From Lentinula raphanica (Eukaryota; Basidiomycota; Agaricomycetes; Agaricales; Omphalotaceae): 64,000 nucleotides of DNA. This document shows, in pieces, positions 12,527-24,660 of this stretch. The notes below the pieces were generated by a model that had not been told where the DNA came from, made no database searches, and was given only the letters and a program-made list of their open reading frames with translations. The translations under genes and the position numbers were made by a program. Every line of letters starts with the position of its first letter. Position 1 is the stretch's first letter. Location: NCBI GenBank assembly GCA_027919835.1, contig JANVFP010000024.1:744001-808000 (forward strand). Direction: 5' to 3'.

Positions 12527-14864
12527 TCACAAGCCTGATTTTGTTGGAATAAAGGGACCGTCTTGGCATACAAAACCAACATCATTAGTGACCTGAATTG
12601 CGCTCAGTCCGGATACAAAAGTGAAGCAGCTGTGCTACTCACGGTAGAGGGATCGCACATAGCAGCTACTGGGGCACCCGTCTCGGTTTTCGCGAAGATG
12701 TCTTTCGCAAGGATGTTGGATGCTGTGCACAAAACGAATGAGCCCCAGCGAGAACGAGTGTCATTTTCGGGACGCACTGGTATTGGGATATAAGTCCAGA
12801 ATGATGACTTCTTTGCCCGTGGCATTGGTTACCGCATACCAACATGGATCAGTCACGCAGGAGCCTTCGACGTATGGAACACTGTGATTCCAATGAGACA
12901 TCCGAGCAACGTTGGTGTGCATTATAGGAGGATGCCTCTTACTCTCTAATCGTGCCCACGAAGTTCTCAAACAAGAAATCCTCAATGTGGGTATTATTGA
13001 CGGTGGTAGAATTCGGCTTCGCGCCATCCTACGAAAGATGAAGATATCAGTTCATGTCGAGCTGATGTAAAACCATGGCAGGACGTATGGTACCTCCTGA
13101 TCCCAGTAGCTGATGGACATGTTTCAGTGATTCGTTACAGAAGAAGTCCAAGATATTACTCACTTTTGGGTTACATATATCTACAGTGAAAGTTGTATCA
13201 TTTCAGGTCAATCTTCAGTAAAGAGTGTATACGGGAGGACGACAAACGGGGAATGGAACATTAGAAAACGCGATGTTCTTCCAAGTGATACTGAGACCAG
13301 TGCGTCGGAAGGAGGTTGATTCGCGCTCTTTCATTGAACTCACTTGCGTGCTATGCCATTTCCACCAGTCCAGCTCTTGAATCGAGCAGCGTATAGACAG
13401 TTTGCCTTGATATATTCTCAGTGAGTGGGAAACCCAGCACAGGATCGTACTGACCATCACAACGTTTTCGAATCTAATTTCAAACATGTTCAGCCATGAT
13501 TCCAAGATGAAACGCTAGACCACAACTAACAGCACGTTTTCGACATCAGCAACTGCCCCGCCTTCGCCAAGAGAGCCGATTGAGAGTCCGTGTCCGTTTG
13601 CACAGTATGAATCCCTGGTAATGAGTTGGACCATTCATATCATAACGAGGTGGACTAAGCAGCAGAATCTCACCGTACAGTGATATTGATCGCTCCACTT
13701 CCTACAGTAACACAATCATCACCGTTTTCGACATGGTTGTTCTCAAAAAGAAGATTTGATCCACCGGCAGAGAAGCCTTTGAAGAGTTTGAGTGAAGGCT
13801 GAACCCATCAGGACCAGTGAAAGACTCGCCATCGCTGAAGGTTGGAACGCATATTCAACACTTTTCAAAGAACGGCAGATACTAGATGAACGTACGTATT
13901 GAAAGGAAAAGCCTGCGCGATACCTAGTGAATCTGTTCCGTTCATTCAGACCTACTAGAAATGAGAACGTACGGATGAATTGTCTGAGACGGCTAAGATG
14001 ACATTATTGTAGATGTGGATATTCTTCGAACCACTGGTGGCGAAATTCCACCCAATAGGCTAATGAGCGTGAGGCAAGCTTGTGAGCGGAACTCAAAAAC
14101 GAGATGAGTAGTTCAATCCCATTGAACATACCTTCCAAAGCTTGAGGTTGCGTATGGCACCATCGGTGATATGACTGAAAGCCCATCCGTGAGGACGGTT
14201 TGTCTGTTGGTTGATATCCCACCACTGGAGTATACGAGTAATGAGACTTGTGAAGAGTGTAGTATAGAGCCTCGCCCGCCACTCACAGCTTGACCGTGGC
14301 CATCGATCCAACCCCAGTCGGGGTCTGTTGAACCTTGGACAGTGACATTCGTACCTCCAGTGAAATCGAACCTACGGAAAGATCAAAGGATGTTGATTAT
14401 GGCAAGGATTAGAAGGAAATGGATATACCAGGCTCCAGGATAGCTCTGTCCGCAAATACGCTGTCAGAAATTGTATGGAGGATAGACGAGCAGCCTTACC
14501 GAAGACGCCACAATGTCTTGAAGGTATTATCAGCAAGCCTCGATCCTAACGAGAGAGTAAGGAGCTAGTCACCTTGGATTGCTGTAATGTTCGTAGGATA
14601 CGTCAAATTGCCCTCGATTAGTATCTCCACGTTTGTCAAGGTAGGGAACTTGATAGGCGTGAAGATATTGTACGTGATCCCTTTTTGAAATATGATCGTG
14701 GAATTCGAACTGAAGTTGGCCAAAGTAGAGGTCAAAGCGGGAGTATCGTCCTGGCTTGAGGTATGAGGAACCACAAAGGTCGACCATGACGTGACTGGAA
14801 GCGTGTTCTGAAGAAGCAACGCGACGGATGAGAAGATGCTAAGCATATTGATATGGAAACCCAT
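12527..14864 (-). CDS. GH28 pectinase (polygalacturonase-like), 19 exons
   Basis: Glycoside hydrolase family 28 enzymes hydrolyse pectic galacturonan outside the cell. Exons, all minus: 14864-14573, 14516-14500, 14445-14429, 14371-14287, 14224-14132, 14059-13973, 13912-13896, 13834-13830, 13776-13674, 13614-13531, 13473-13455, 13405-13344, 13290-13248, 13180-13164, 13109-13094, 13028-12943, 12881-12778, 12722-12643, 12592-12527. The frame holds throughout: 430 residues. Start is the Met before a hydrophobic signal peptide (MLSIFSSVALLLQ). Family motifs in order: WGWIDGHGQ, the catalytic NTDGF, NGDDC (catalytic Asp pair), GHGLSIGSLG and the ARFKSW form of the RIK motif seen in exo-acting fungal enzymes; exo-polygalacturonase is therefore the best guess. 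Exon 8 is only 5 nt (CGATG) and is followed by a GC-AG intron; without it NTDGF is lost. Its 3' end faces H3. Confidence 0.93.
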
Positions 14865-15540
14865 GGCTGAGGCAACGAGAATAGGTTAAAGCTGTTAAAG
14901 ATCCTGCGTTTTATATGTTCGATGAGGAGTCCGGACATGAGCACGGTCCGGGCAGACAAGCGTCGCTACACCCCAGTGGAAGAAGGGAACCATGAGACTC
15001 ATACTCGACGTAGTATTCGTGAACGTTCATAAAATGTTCGGGAGTTGACCGGCGTATCTGCGGGTAATCTGCGACTTTTAGTTCAGGAGCAGTTTATCAG
15101 ATCTCTGGGCAGTCCGAACACAAGTCGAGGAGGATTTCAGATAGGAAGCAGGTAAGTAACTTGAAGGAATATGTGTTACTGAATCGTGCGTGATGATTCA
15201 AGATTGATGGTGGAGAGAGAGGTCAAAGCTAGGAAAAACGTCGAATGAGCCTCAAACGCGCAACAAACGCGGCAAGTTCGCGGACCGTTACCCCTAATTC
15301 TTGAACCGTGAACTTGCCGTGAAGAGTCTCGTCGCTCCAGTCTCGACTCTCGACCAGGTTTCAACTCCTGAGGCCTGAAGCTTTGGATGTTTAACAATTT
15401 ACAAATGACATCTATACGGACAGAAGAGTATGATACAATACTGCATACTACACTGCCCTTTCGACAGATCATGGTAATGTTCAATCGCGTAGAAATCATG
15501 ATAGTACTTAGCATCAAGCTGTTGAATGCGTTGGGGCAAC
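14865..15540. other. Intergenic, nothing recognised
   Basis: Promoter side of the GH28 gene on the left and 3' flank of the next minus-strand gene on the right. Short open frames only. A copper- or pH-type regulatory site was not identified. Confidence 0.4.
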
Positions 15541-16284
15541 TTAAAATCCACCCAGACAACCATCCAGACTCTCCTCACCGAACGAAGAGTCCGGCTTCAA
15601 CCTACTACCAGCAGAGCTCTCGTACCCTTTCTTCTGTTCCCAGAATTTCGACTTTCTCTGCAATTTGGGCCTGGGGTGATTATGAGCCTTCACCGGTGAA
15701 GGAGGATGAGGAAGGAAAGAAAGTGCATGGATGAACTGTTCCTGGGAAAAGGTCGAGGGTATCGAACAAGCTGACGAGGTATGGCCACCACTAGTGGTAG
15801 ATAGAAGAGATAGATTGGGAGGAGAGAACATGGGAGAGCCGTACGCATCTGATTCGTCTGATTCAGAGGATGACGAAGACGAAGAGGTGTCTGCTACCAG
15901 TGGCGGTGGGGGACTGCTAGCGTCAGGGGCAGTGTCACAAGCCTTGACCGCCTGCGGATCGAAATAGCTGTTCACTGATACTCTTGATACTCCGCGACGG
16001 ACGTAACTGGGTGAATAGCATCTGCCGCCGCGCTCGGGCAATTCGCAACAATTCGGAGACACAGCGATGGCTGTTCTGTCGTAGATGGACGAAGAATGCG
16101 TTGGCTGTGTGGATGCGATGGCCGGCGTTGGAGGGAAATGGACATGAGGCGTGACCAAGCCTGAGCTAGGTTTAGACGATGCAAAAGGTGGAGGAGTGTT
16201 CGGAGATGAAGACGAAGACGGAGATGCAGGTGAGCGCTGAGTGAAGCTAGACAGTCTAGCTTTCAGAATGGGCCGAGGAGGCAT
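15541..16284 (-). CDS. Ser/Pro-rich protein with PILK and HVHF motifs, paralogue A
   Basis: One uninterrupted frame of 247 residues. It is a clear paralogue of the 413-residue protein encoded at 17152-18393: both begin with a basic PxxILK segment (here PILK at 5-8), have HVHFPP (here 47-52), then a block of the type YDRxAIxVSPNxxELPxxGxRxYSPS (about residues 68-93). The rest is rich in Ser, Pro and acidic residues and likely disordered. I do not recognise a named domain. SILK followed about 20-40 residues later by an RVxF-type sequence is a known arrangement in partners of protein phosphatase 1; here the first position is Pro rather than Ser/Gly and no basic residue precedes V-H-F, so docking is only a hypothesis. 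Tandem with its paralogue in the same orientation, 867 bp apart. Confidence 0.7.
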   Translation of the reverse strand: MPPRPILKARLSSFTQRSPASPSSSSSPNTPPPFASSKPSSGLVTPHVHFPPTPAIASTQPTHSSSIYDRTAIAVSPNCCELPERGGRCYSPSYVRRGVSRVSVNSYFDPQAVKACDTAPDASSPPPPLVADTSSSSSSSESDESDAYGSPMFSPPNLSLLSTTSGGHTSSACSIPSTFSQEQFIHALSFLPHPPSPVKAHNHPRPKLQRKSKFWEQKKGYESSAGSRLKPDSSFGEESLDGCLGGF

Positions 16285-17151
16285 GACTACGAATGTGGAT
16301 ATTACGAGCTAGGTTGCGTGTGTGTTGAGCTCGAAGAAGTGGGAAAGAATGAGGCAGGGCTTCGTGAACAGGAGATGCAATGATTTGACTCGTCCTGCAG
16401 GCTATCTTTTGGTAAGGAGATAGCCTTTATGAAGCGTATATCGTCATTCGAAGTGGATACCAGAAATTGAGGGGCACTCGAAAGCAGCACTGGTTTTGCG
16501 AGGCAGGAGGCTAGTTAATATAGTGCCTGGCATAACACAGGCGGCGTAGACCGCAGCGAAACACCGGCATGTCGTGGTAAGAGATCAAACAGGATTCGAT
16601 CGATAAGGCCAAACACACGAATAGGGAATCTGTTTTGGTTCCAGAGACGGAAGGAAACGGAAACTCAGAAACGTCTCCACGAGGGAATGTGGGGCTGTGA
16701 TGATGGAGCGGGACCGCTTAAGGAGACTTCACCTTTCGCAGAGCGAGTAACGAGTGATGTTTCTGCAAAATACAAGTGCAGGTAGAAGAGTTAGCATTAG
16801 AGTCACATCGAGTGAAGGACGATTATCATTTCGCAGGCAGGTTTTGGCTTGCCAGTTCGCATTGACGTCAGAGCTATGTACATAACCGAAAGTACCATAT
16901 CTCCAAAACACCTCGCCTACTTATCACTAATTGATCATATATCATAGCTTGCTTCACAATCAGATGCGTTAGGATGCGTTTCGCTCAGCTCATCGCCGGT
17001 CTGCCTTCTCAATTCAAGCGATGTCATCTAAACCCCACAAATGAATGGAATTTACTACACAACGCTAACATACAACAGAAAAAAACTACGGAGATCCGAC
17101 TAATGGAAAGGGGAAGGAATACATGTAGTACAGCATGCGAAACTCTTCAAC
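16285..17151. other. Spacer between the two paralogues
   Basis: Holds the upstream region of paralogue A and the 3' flank of paralogue B. No coding frame of note. Confidence 0.4.
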
Positions 17152-18393
17152 CTAAGCAGTCTCCACAGTTACAGCCGGAGGAGGATAAGTGATTATCGAT
17201 TCCTCCTTCCCATGATCCAAGGATAGGACTGCAGAGAACGAAGGGAAGGCGGAGAACGGATCTTCTGGAGAAGGCGACATGACCATGGCACGAGAGCCGC
17301 CCGAACTGAATACGGTGTCCTTCAGATCCTTCTTATGGAAGAGCACATCTCTACGAGGTGGAGACCAAACCACGCCTTCTTTGGTTGCGAAAATCATGGG
17401 AGAAATCATACCTCCAGGACTGAGAAGTCCGGAAGCAACAGGATCCTCGTTAGTGATACGCGGAGAGCCTACGTCGTCCATAGACTCATCCAACGACATG
17501 GACTGCCAAAACGCTTGAGTAAGTTGAGCGTGACTTTTGCTGCTGGTATTGGCAGCCGTCGCAGTATGCTGAGGGGACTCCTCGACTGGAGTTAAAAATT
17601 CTTGCCTCAACGGGGAAGAAACCATCTCTGCAGAGCGCCCGATGATGGTAATGGCGGGCGGTACTTTCTTGGCTTTGGCCTTCGCTCCAGCCTCACGGGA
17701 GACGAGCGAAGGGGTGGTCCCATATACGGTCTTGGTCCTAGACCATACTCTGCCGGCGAGCCTTTCCTCATCCTCGATTTCGGCATTTTCCTGCTCCGCG
17801 AGAACAGCGGGAGCGGGAGAAGCGGGAGCCGAGGGATAAGGGGAACGAGGGTAGGATTTCAAAGCCTCACCGAGAGCGCTAACAGGACGAATAGTAGGCT
17901 GTGCGGCTATGGCTTGGAAACGAGCACTAGCACGAGTAGTGGGCTTAGTGTCTGCAACAGGAGATTTCGGGAAAACCTCATCAAAGTTGGGAGAAGAGAG
18001 AGAGAGGATCGGTGGAGTGAACGTCTTAAATGTAGGAGTGAGTTCCTCCGCTGGGCTCGACTCCGTAGATGCCGGTTTCCCAAACGTTTCCGAGCTAGGT
18101 GAATAAATCCGCGAACCCCAAGAGGGAAGCTCGAGCGGGTTCGGAGAGACGACGATAGCGCCACGGTCATAAGTATTAGGAGAGTGAGTAGTATAGGTAG
18201 CCGTCAAACCAGGAGACGGGGGAAAGTGTACATGAGGACTTCCGGGAGAGAGGACTATGGTGACGCTCGCCTTGAAAGGGTTTTGAGATAAAGCAAGAGG
18301 AGGAGGACGTTTGAGGATAGATTTTGGAGTCGAGGGAGACCTCAAACTACGAGGGGAAGAAAGTCCTGCTCGCAACAATGATTTGGCTGACAT
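17152..18393 (-). CDS. Ser/Pro-rich protein with SILK and HVHF motifs, paralogue B
   Basis: One uninterrupted frame of 413 residues starting MSAKSLLRAG. It shares with the neighbour at 15541-16284 the N-terminal basic Ser/Pro segment, HVHFPPSPG (54-62) and the block TYDRGAIVVSPN..ELP..GSRIYSPS. It carries a textbook SILK sequence (KSILKR, residues 24-29) 25 residues before V-H-F. The middle contains repeated SxxP sites, PRSP/PYPS stretches and an Ala/Lys-rich segment (AGAKAKAKKVPPAI), suggesting a phosphorylated, disordered protein. The C-terminal part has short conserved-looking clusters such as FWQSMSLDES and GLLSPGGMISPMIF. No enzyme domain is visible. Function unknown; a role as a PP1 partner is inference from the motif pair only. 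Confidence 0.75.
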   Translation of the reverse strand: MSAKSLLRAGLSSPRSLRSPSTPKSILKRPPPLALSQNPFKASVTIVLSPGSPHVHFPPSPGLTATYTTHSPNTYDRGAIVVSPNPLELPSWGSRIYSPSSETFGKPASTESSPAEELTPTFKTFTPPILSLSSPNFDEVFPKSPVADTKPTTRASARFQAIAAQPTIRPVSALGEALKSYPRSPYPSAPASPAPAVLAEQENAEIEDEERLAGRVWSRTKTVYGTTPSLVSREAGAKAKAKKVPPAITIIGRSAEMVSSPLRQEFLTPVEESPQHTATAANTSSKSHAQLTQAFWQSMSLDESMDDVGSPRITNEDPVASGLLSPGGMISPMIFATKEGVVWSPPRRDVLFHKKDLKDTVFSSGGSRAMVMSPSPEDPFSAFPSFSAVLSLDHGKEESIITYPPPAVTVETA

Positions 18394-21300
18394 GAAGGTC
18401 GTGAAAATTCGTAAGTGGGTTGTTTTAGTTGGTAAATTTTAAGCTTGAATGGCTTGACCAGCAAGTGACTGCGAAAGTAGAGCGTCGTGAGCATCGTTCT
18501 CAACGACGAGGAGAAAGAAATAAAGCTTACTTCTTCGCAGTGATTCTGGAGCAACGCTGATGCTCGTGGACGAGTGGGTTGAGTAAATTTCAACTCTGGG
18601 CTGTATTTAAGCGTTTCGGTTGTCATAGAAAGCCCACGCCACAGTGTTATCCAATCAGGCTGTGCCGGTCCGCCCTGCAAAACAGCGCCCTGGGCTGTGC
18701 TCTTCTTTCTTGTCGTCAACCGCCGTCCACAAGACTGGATTTCTCTCAATCAAACAGTTGTTACCAAGTCTTACTGCTAGCTATCATCTCCAAACAGAAT
18801 ATAGACGGCTCACGAGCTTGGAGAGGAGAAGTATCCTTTATCGAACCGGCTTTGAGCCATTAACCGATTGGAGATTAGCATCAGTTTCACGATATCATAG
18901 GTGAGTATCAAGGTATATTATCCATTGGTCCTTGTAGATATCAAACAACGATACACTCCCTTACAGGAACATTTGCCCTTCTTGCTTTATCTACATCTGA
19001 ATCCGTTGGGAAACCTTGAGGATGCTGGCTTGCTGAGGTTGGTCAGGTCAGGTGTGTTCGCAATGCTTTGATGCGTTGCGGTAGATTCTGATTGCTCAGG
19101 GAAAGTCAGTCTGCGACGTGCGTGTATCGATAAACCGGGCTAGCGTCTTTGCTAACCAGTGCTGTTAGCTGTTTCCTTTCAAATGACAAGGGTCAACTAC
19201 TGACAGATGCGAAGGAAGCACTATTGACGCGAAGGCTGCGAAGGAACGCGAAATTCCGTGTAATGATCAAGCTTGATCAAGATGGGTACCAGTCTCTACG
19301 TCTGCTTGGCTTTTGCAACCTAGACTGCAACCATATGATTCGTTACCAGTCGTTTCCCTTCGTTTCCCCGCTCTGAATAAGACTGAATGAATCTCTTACC
19401 CGGTATCTTTCATCTTCCGCACAACCATCGCTGAATTGCTCCACCGCCTCGCAAGTATATTTCTCGCATCGCACTGCATCCAAACTCTTCATATCAGCCC
19501 ATTGGCTCACTAAAGCAACGACGGAACGAAGTGGATATACGCATCCGCCGTTCTTGCTTTGGACACCTCACAAACTTCCGCATAACCTGTCCTTCTTCCA
19601 AATCCATACATAGCTCTATGACGGACGAAGTGTTTCTTATCGCTACATTTTCTGTTCGCTCAACACACTAAGATAGGCAATCGAAATCGTTTCCGCGCAC
19701 GCTGCATATATGCGATTGAACGAAACTTTGGTCGGATCAACAAGGCGTGCTACATCTCAATATCATTGAAGACTCGACGTGTCTTGTATCGGTATCGGGA
19801 GCCAGCTATCAATGGCCCTACAAAATATAATGTCGCTCCCTCATGGCTGATTTCACTTATATTATCAACAATTCAGTGAGAACCCGTCTCGCACATTTTC
19901 TACAAGCAGATAACTCGCAAAATACTCTTCTCAGAGCCGTTTCTCATTATATCTGCATCATCGCTCGCGCTGAACTAACACAATCCATAGTCCAGGCTTG
20001 CCTACGATTGAGTGAAGGAAGCGTAGGCTTGTCGAGCTTGAGAGTCTCAATTGCTCACATCAAGAGGACTCGATGCGTATGGGACAACTTGAGTAGGACA
20101 GTTCTACCGAACGGATTGAATGCTGCGGCACGAAGAAAGCTCGAGGTCGGAACGAAAGTGTTCGTGATGGAAAGCTGAACTGAAAGCGTGAATAGAGGTA
20201 AAAGGCTGCGATTCAGACGGGTCGAATGGTGAGTGTATAACAATTCTTGGTCTTTTGTGTTGATTTGACTACAGATTGTCAACGGCAAACGCTTGCTAAA
20301 GCAACGAATCAGGCGAACAGTATGTTTGGCCACACCTGAATGATATCGTTCGAACGTCCCTCGTGATTCCTACAGGACCAAGTTGATCATGAAAACCTTG
20401 CAAACTGCCCTGGTCCGTGTCCAATGAATGGAGCGATGTCAACGAGGGCAAGAGGTTTGATTTAGGGTTAGTTTAAAGCTAGTGTTTGGATATGATCGTT
20501 GACTGCGTTTACTAAGGTCTACTCTCGCTCTTATCTCACAAATGGTTCACATTCCTTCGAATCTTCAAATCCCTTGTTGAACGTCGACGCTAAAACCTTC
20601 ACGAATATCCTCACAATGTCCTTCAAACATCACAAGAGGATAGAGAGAGAAATGGATGGTTGGCTCACCGAATGTACATCAGTACTTATAATGGTAGCAC
20701 CGAGCTTGGATTTCTTGACTTCTTGATTTTTTGGAGGAATCAAAGGGGATTTGGATTACCTGTGCACAGAATCTACTCAGACCTAAGATTAGATTCTGCA
20801 TGAAAAGACCTGACGAAAGCTTGAAGCAACAATGCATGCGCGTAAACGTGAATGTTTCAACCTCAATAATGAACTTGCAAGCTTGACCATTGACATTGTA
20901 ATTTAAGGCTCGTCGGAGGTGTCGTTAGAGGACAAGAACGAGATTGAAGAGGAGCACGCGTTCGATGGTCTTGGATTGATGTACGTTCCGTGTCCGTTCA
21001 TCGCTTGGGTTCACAAATACTATTGGCCTTCATTGATTCATTGAGCGGAAGGTGTATGGAAGAGCACAGCTTCCCGCGATAGTCTCTATGTCCAGATATT
21101 ATCAATGAGCACAATGAATCTGAGGCAAAAGTCGAACTACTCACGAAGATTCAAAAGAGCGAGGCTCTGTCTGTCCTATCCTGGAACCTCCTTCTCCTAA
21201 CGCACGGCTCTTTCTTGCGAGTATAAGCGTCTTCAATGAGCGCGAACGGGTTTCATGAGCGAGTTTCAAACGCCTCGCGAGTCTTCGTTGGTCCAAAAAT

Positions 21301-24300
21301 GACCGCTATTTTGAAACCATAGACTTCAATCCCGTCGTGGATCCAGCAGTACAATTCGTCGGCATTTGCTTGGACAAGACAACTGAAGAAGGTCGTAGCC
21401 ATACCCTCGGGAAGTCCTCATCTGAGCAAGGTTGTGGAGGACAAGGGGTTGCAAGGAAGATGTGACGTACGGCAAAGAGTCAACGTCGAGTGAATTGTCC
21501 TAGGAACAAACGAAGACGATCGAAGTGGAGGGCGCTCGAAGCAAGGTTCCAAAGCTGGCATTTTTCGATGACATCGTCCAATTGAAATCTGAGCGCCAAC
21601 AAGAAAGGCAGCGTTTCTGAGCTGAGCTGATGTAGATACTGAGAGTCAAGAGAGGAATGATCGAGCTCCCTTGAAGTTATTTTCGTAACTCGTCCGTTCT
21701 GCCGTTACAGGTGCCCGATAGATCATACACATTGTCCAGGGAGACTGATAGTGGTCCACAATCCCGAGGTTGACGGGAAACGACGTAGGCAAAGAGAAGA
21801 GCAGAGGCGAGCTGGTGTAGTAAAGAGACGACGATGGAGAGAAGAAAAGGGAAATCTGAAGACGGCTTTCATTCAGCTTGGATCCGAACATCTCTTGGGG
21901 TAGGAATAATGTTACCCACAAAGAATTTAATGTTGTTACGAGAACTCACCCGTGTCCATTATTCCTCATTGTTATCCAGCCTCTAGTCAACGTCCAGCCC
22001 GGAATCCGAATTGAAGTGGAATGAACGCGGTTCCGGAAACACGAATAAGTCCAGCAGCGAGCAAGTCCCATGATTCGCTGGCGTATACCGATACCCGGTT
22101 GGTCATATTCCACTACCTTAAAGGTCGAAGCCTGAGAGATTCGTTAGTTCTGTGTGAGGCGTGAAAGGTTAATCACGTACGGGAAGCAACTAAACGGCTA
22201 CACATCGCCCTGAGCGGTGTTATAGTCGTAGTCATAAGTAGAAGGAGTAGAAGGACGGCTGGTACGCCTGACGTGATGGTTTGTGAGGACCGGCTGCAGG
22301 AAGGAGAGGCATCGGAGTTCAATGCAAAGTTGTGCGAGGGAATGAGAAAAATAAAAACTACCAGAGAAAGTCCTTGAATCCTCGGACAGCCCTCGAATTT
22401 ACGCCAACGATTTGCGTATTCCACATAGTGCAGGAACGTACATAGAAATCCTGATCGGTATATTGAAAACAGGGCACGGCGGTTTGTTCAGAAAATGAAC
22501 GGGGATAAACCGTCACTAGATGATTGGAGGCTTTGGTAGAGACCATGAACAAAAACAGCAGATACTCACCGACGCGTACTCATTGATTCCGCAGGCGGAC
22601 CGAATACAAAGGGGAGAGGATACGACATGGGACTTGTGAGTCTAGGAACATCGGGAGGGCACGAAAAAATGGAACGGTCAAGATATGGCGAAATCTTATT
22701 CACAACGACGCATCACGATCTGAGAATGGCTGAGGTCCAAACAAGCATATATAGAGGAAGCCTCAGCAAAGAATGCAGAAAGACGATGATTCGAAACATC
22801 TTGATCAACAACAGAAGCAACAACAATGGTCGGCAAAGATCTTGATTTCTGTACAAGATACCCAGGTGCATGCTGAACTGATCCAGAAGATGATCTAGTC
22901 GGAACGTGAACGAGCAACGAGAGGACGTCAACGAGCAGCAGAGGTATCTGCATATGTTAAAAGAACAAGACTGCTATTTTTAAATTGATTTCGAGAGCAT
23001 CGAGATTTGTGATTGAGATAGTCGATATTTAAAGCATGGTCGATATGAATCTGGCCAGACAATCACTCGAAGGCGCATTGAGAATGTTGAAGAGAAGACA
23101 TACATGTGAGCACAGTCCGAGAAAGGCTGAAATACCACAGTTCTCCCACTTCCCACTACTTGAAACTCGCATCATCACCTAAATTCGTCGTATGAAAAGA
23201 TTGCACAGGCTGGTCTTGATAATTGCGGCCGGTGAGAGGACAGTCCAGGTAAGGATAAAGGGTCGAATGAAGTGGCGGAGCATTACACGGTGGTGGTGGT
23301 GGTCGAGAATCGGACACTATGCCGTGGCCGAACTTTGATTTCATCTGTACGGCCGGAATCTTTGAACATCAGCATCTTCGCAGCCTCTTCACATCCGCTT
23401 CAAAATGGGGTTGCTGGATAGGTGAAAAGCTTCTCTAATGGATGCTGAGAGATGCTGGTGTAGGAATAATAGAGAGATGTCGAAGGATGCAATTATCAAG
23501 ATGTGAGCACAGCTCACTGTGGTTTCGTTTTTTCCCACAGTGGACATGGTAATGTTCCTGGGAATTTAGCCCTAAATTCCTCCCTATTAAAATTGTCTCC
23601 GCTGAATCCTCACATCCCCTTGTCTAATCCTCCTGATATTTGGCACACATGTCTTTTTAGCCTTGCCCTTCCTATCCTTCTAATGGTCCCAGTCACAATA
23701 ACCACATCTGCTTGCATGACAGCTCCAGGTGCAAAATGGGTCAACATTGACCTGAATCCCAACTTCAACTTGTTCAATGACTCTACAGCTTCCACAGTAG
23801 ATGTATAAAGGCTCCAGCTTTATTTCTTTGCAAGTGACTGAGTCTGTATATCTGCTGGATTGATTTTTATTCACAATATTTGCAGAAATCCATGGTATTG
23901 TTATCCCACCTGAATCCTAGGCTTTCCAGCTCTTATGGCCAGGCTGACCTGACCCACCTCTTCTTCTGGGTCCTAGCTACATCTTTTGCTCATATATCAA
24001 AGGGATTCATCTACAACAGCTTATACTATTCACCCAGATTTATATAGCCCCTATATATTGTTACGATTTCATTCTTTCCTATTGGTTAAGCGCCCACTCT
24101 TGCATATTCTTGTGTCATAAGTGCCCATATAATATATGTTAACTGTCGAACACTCCTCTGTCAACTGTCGACACCCTTGGTGACCTTAGGCTAACACGTC
24201 CCACAGACAACTGTCGATAATTGCAGTAGGTTTGTACACCTGTTCAAACTCTAATCTTTGCTAACTGATCCTATCTTTATTACTCCAGGAACTACACTGT

Positions 24301-24349
24301 ACTTCCAATCCCCCTACCTGAGCTCACTGTCAAGGAAGTAGGGGTTATT
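18394..24349. other. Gene-poor region, no confident gene
   Basis: Only short frames occur. On the minus strand between about 22.6 and 21.6 kb there are fragments with hydrophobic stretches (for example VPAVLLLLLLMTTT near 22,250), possibly a decayed membrane-protein gene. Between about 23.5 and 24.3 kb both base composition and short frames differ from the neighbourhood (AT-richer; minus-strand Cys-rich fragment near 23,750), which could be a remnant of a retroelement, but no LTR pair, reverse transcriptase or integrase was found. Confidence 0.3.
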
Positions 24350-24660
24350 AGATGATAGTAGGGGTTGGAGTAGGGGTCGAATCAAAAATTAGGGTAGGGG
24401 TAGGGATGGGTAGGGTAGGGGTAGGGATGGGTAGGGTAGGGGTAGGGATGGGTAGGGTAGGGGTAGGGATGGGTAGGGTAGGGGTAGGGATGGGTAGGGT
24501 AGGGGTAGGGATGGGTAGGGATGGGTAGGGATGGGTAGGAATGGGTAGGGTAGGGTAGGGGGTAAGGTAGGGTAGGGTAGGGTAGGGTAGGGATGAGATG
24601 GGTAGGGGGTAGGGATGGGATGGGTAGGGACGGCTAGGGAAGCCTAGGGATAAGTAGATT
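24350..24660. repeat. G-rich minisatellite of TAGGG/TAGGGG/ATGGG steps
   Basis: Array based on a 21-nt unit (GGGTAGGGTAGGGGTAGGGAT), about seven near-perfect copies from about 24,390 to 24,540, then degenerating into shorter GGGTA steps. The purine-rich, GGGAT/GGATA-like character continues more loosely to about 25,030. One strand has dozens of GGG or GGGG tracts spaced by 1-3 nt, so G-quadruplex formation is likely. It is not a simple telomere repeat because the unit mixes TAGGG, TAGGGG and ATGGG. Confidence 0.85.

Noticed and set aside
23500..24330. LTR retrotransposon
   Set aside because: No paired LTRs, primer-binding site, reverse transcriptase or integrase found; only a Cys-rich fragment and different base composition.
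24350..24660. True telomere
   Set aside because: Unit is mixed, orientation continues into ordinary sequence on both sides, and genes lie further along on both sides.
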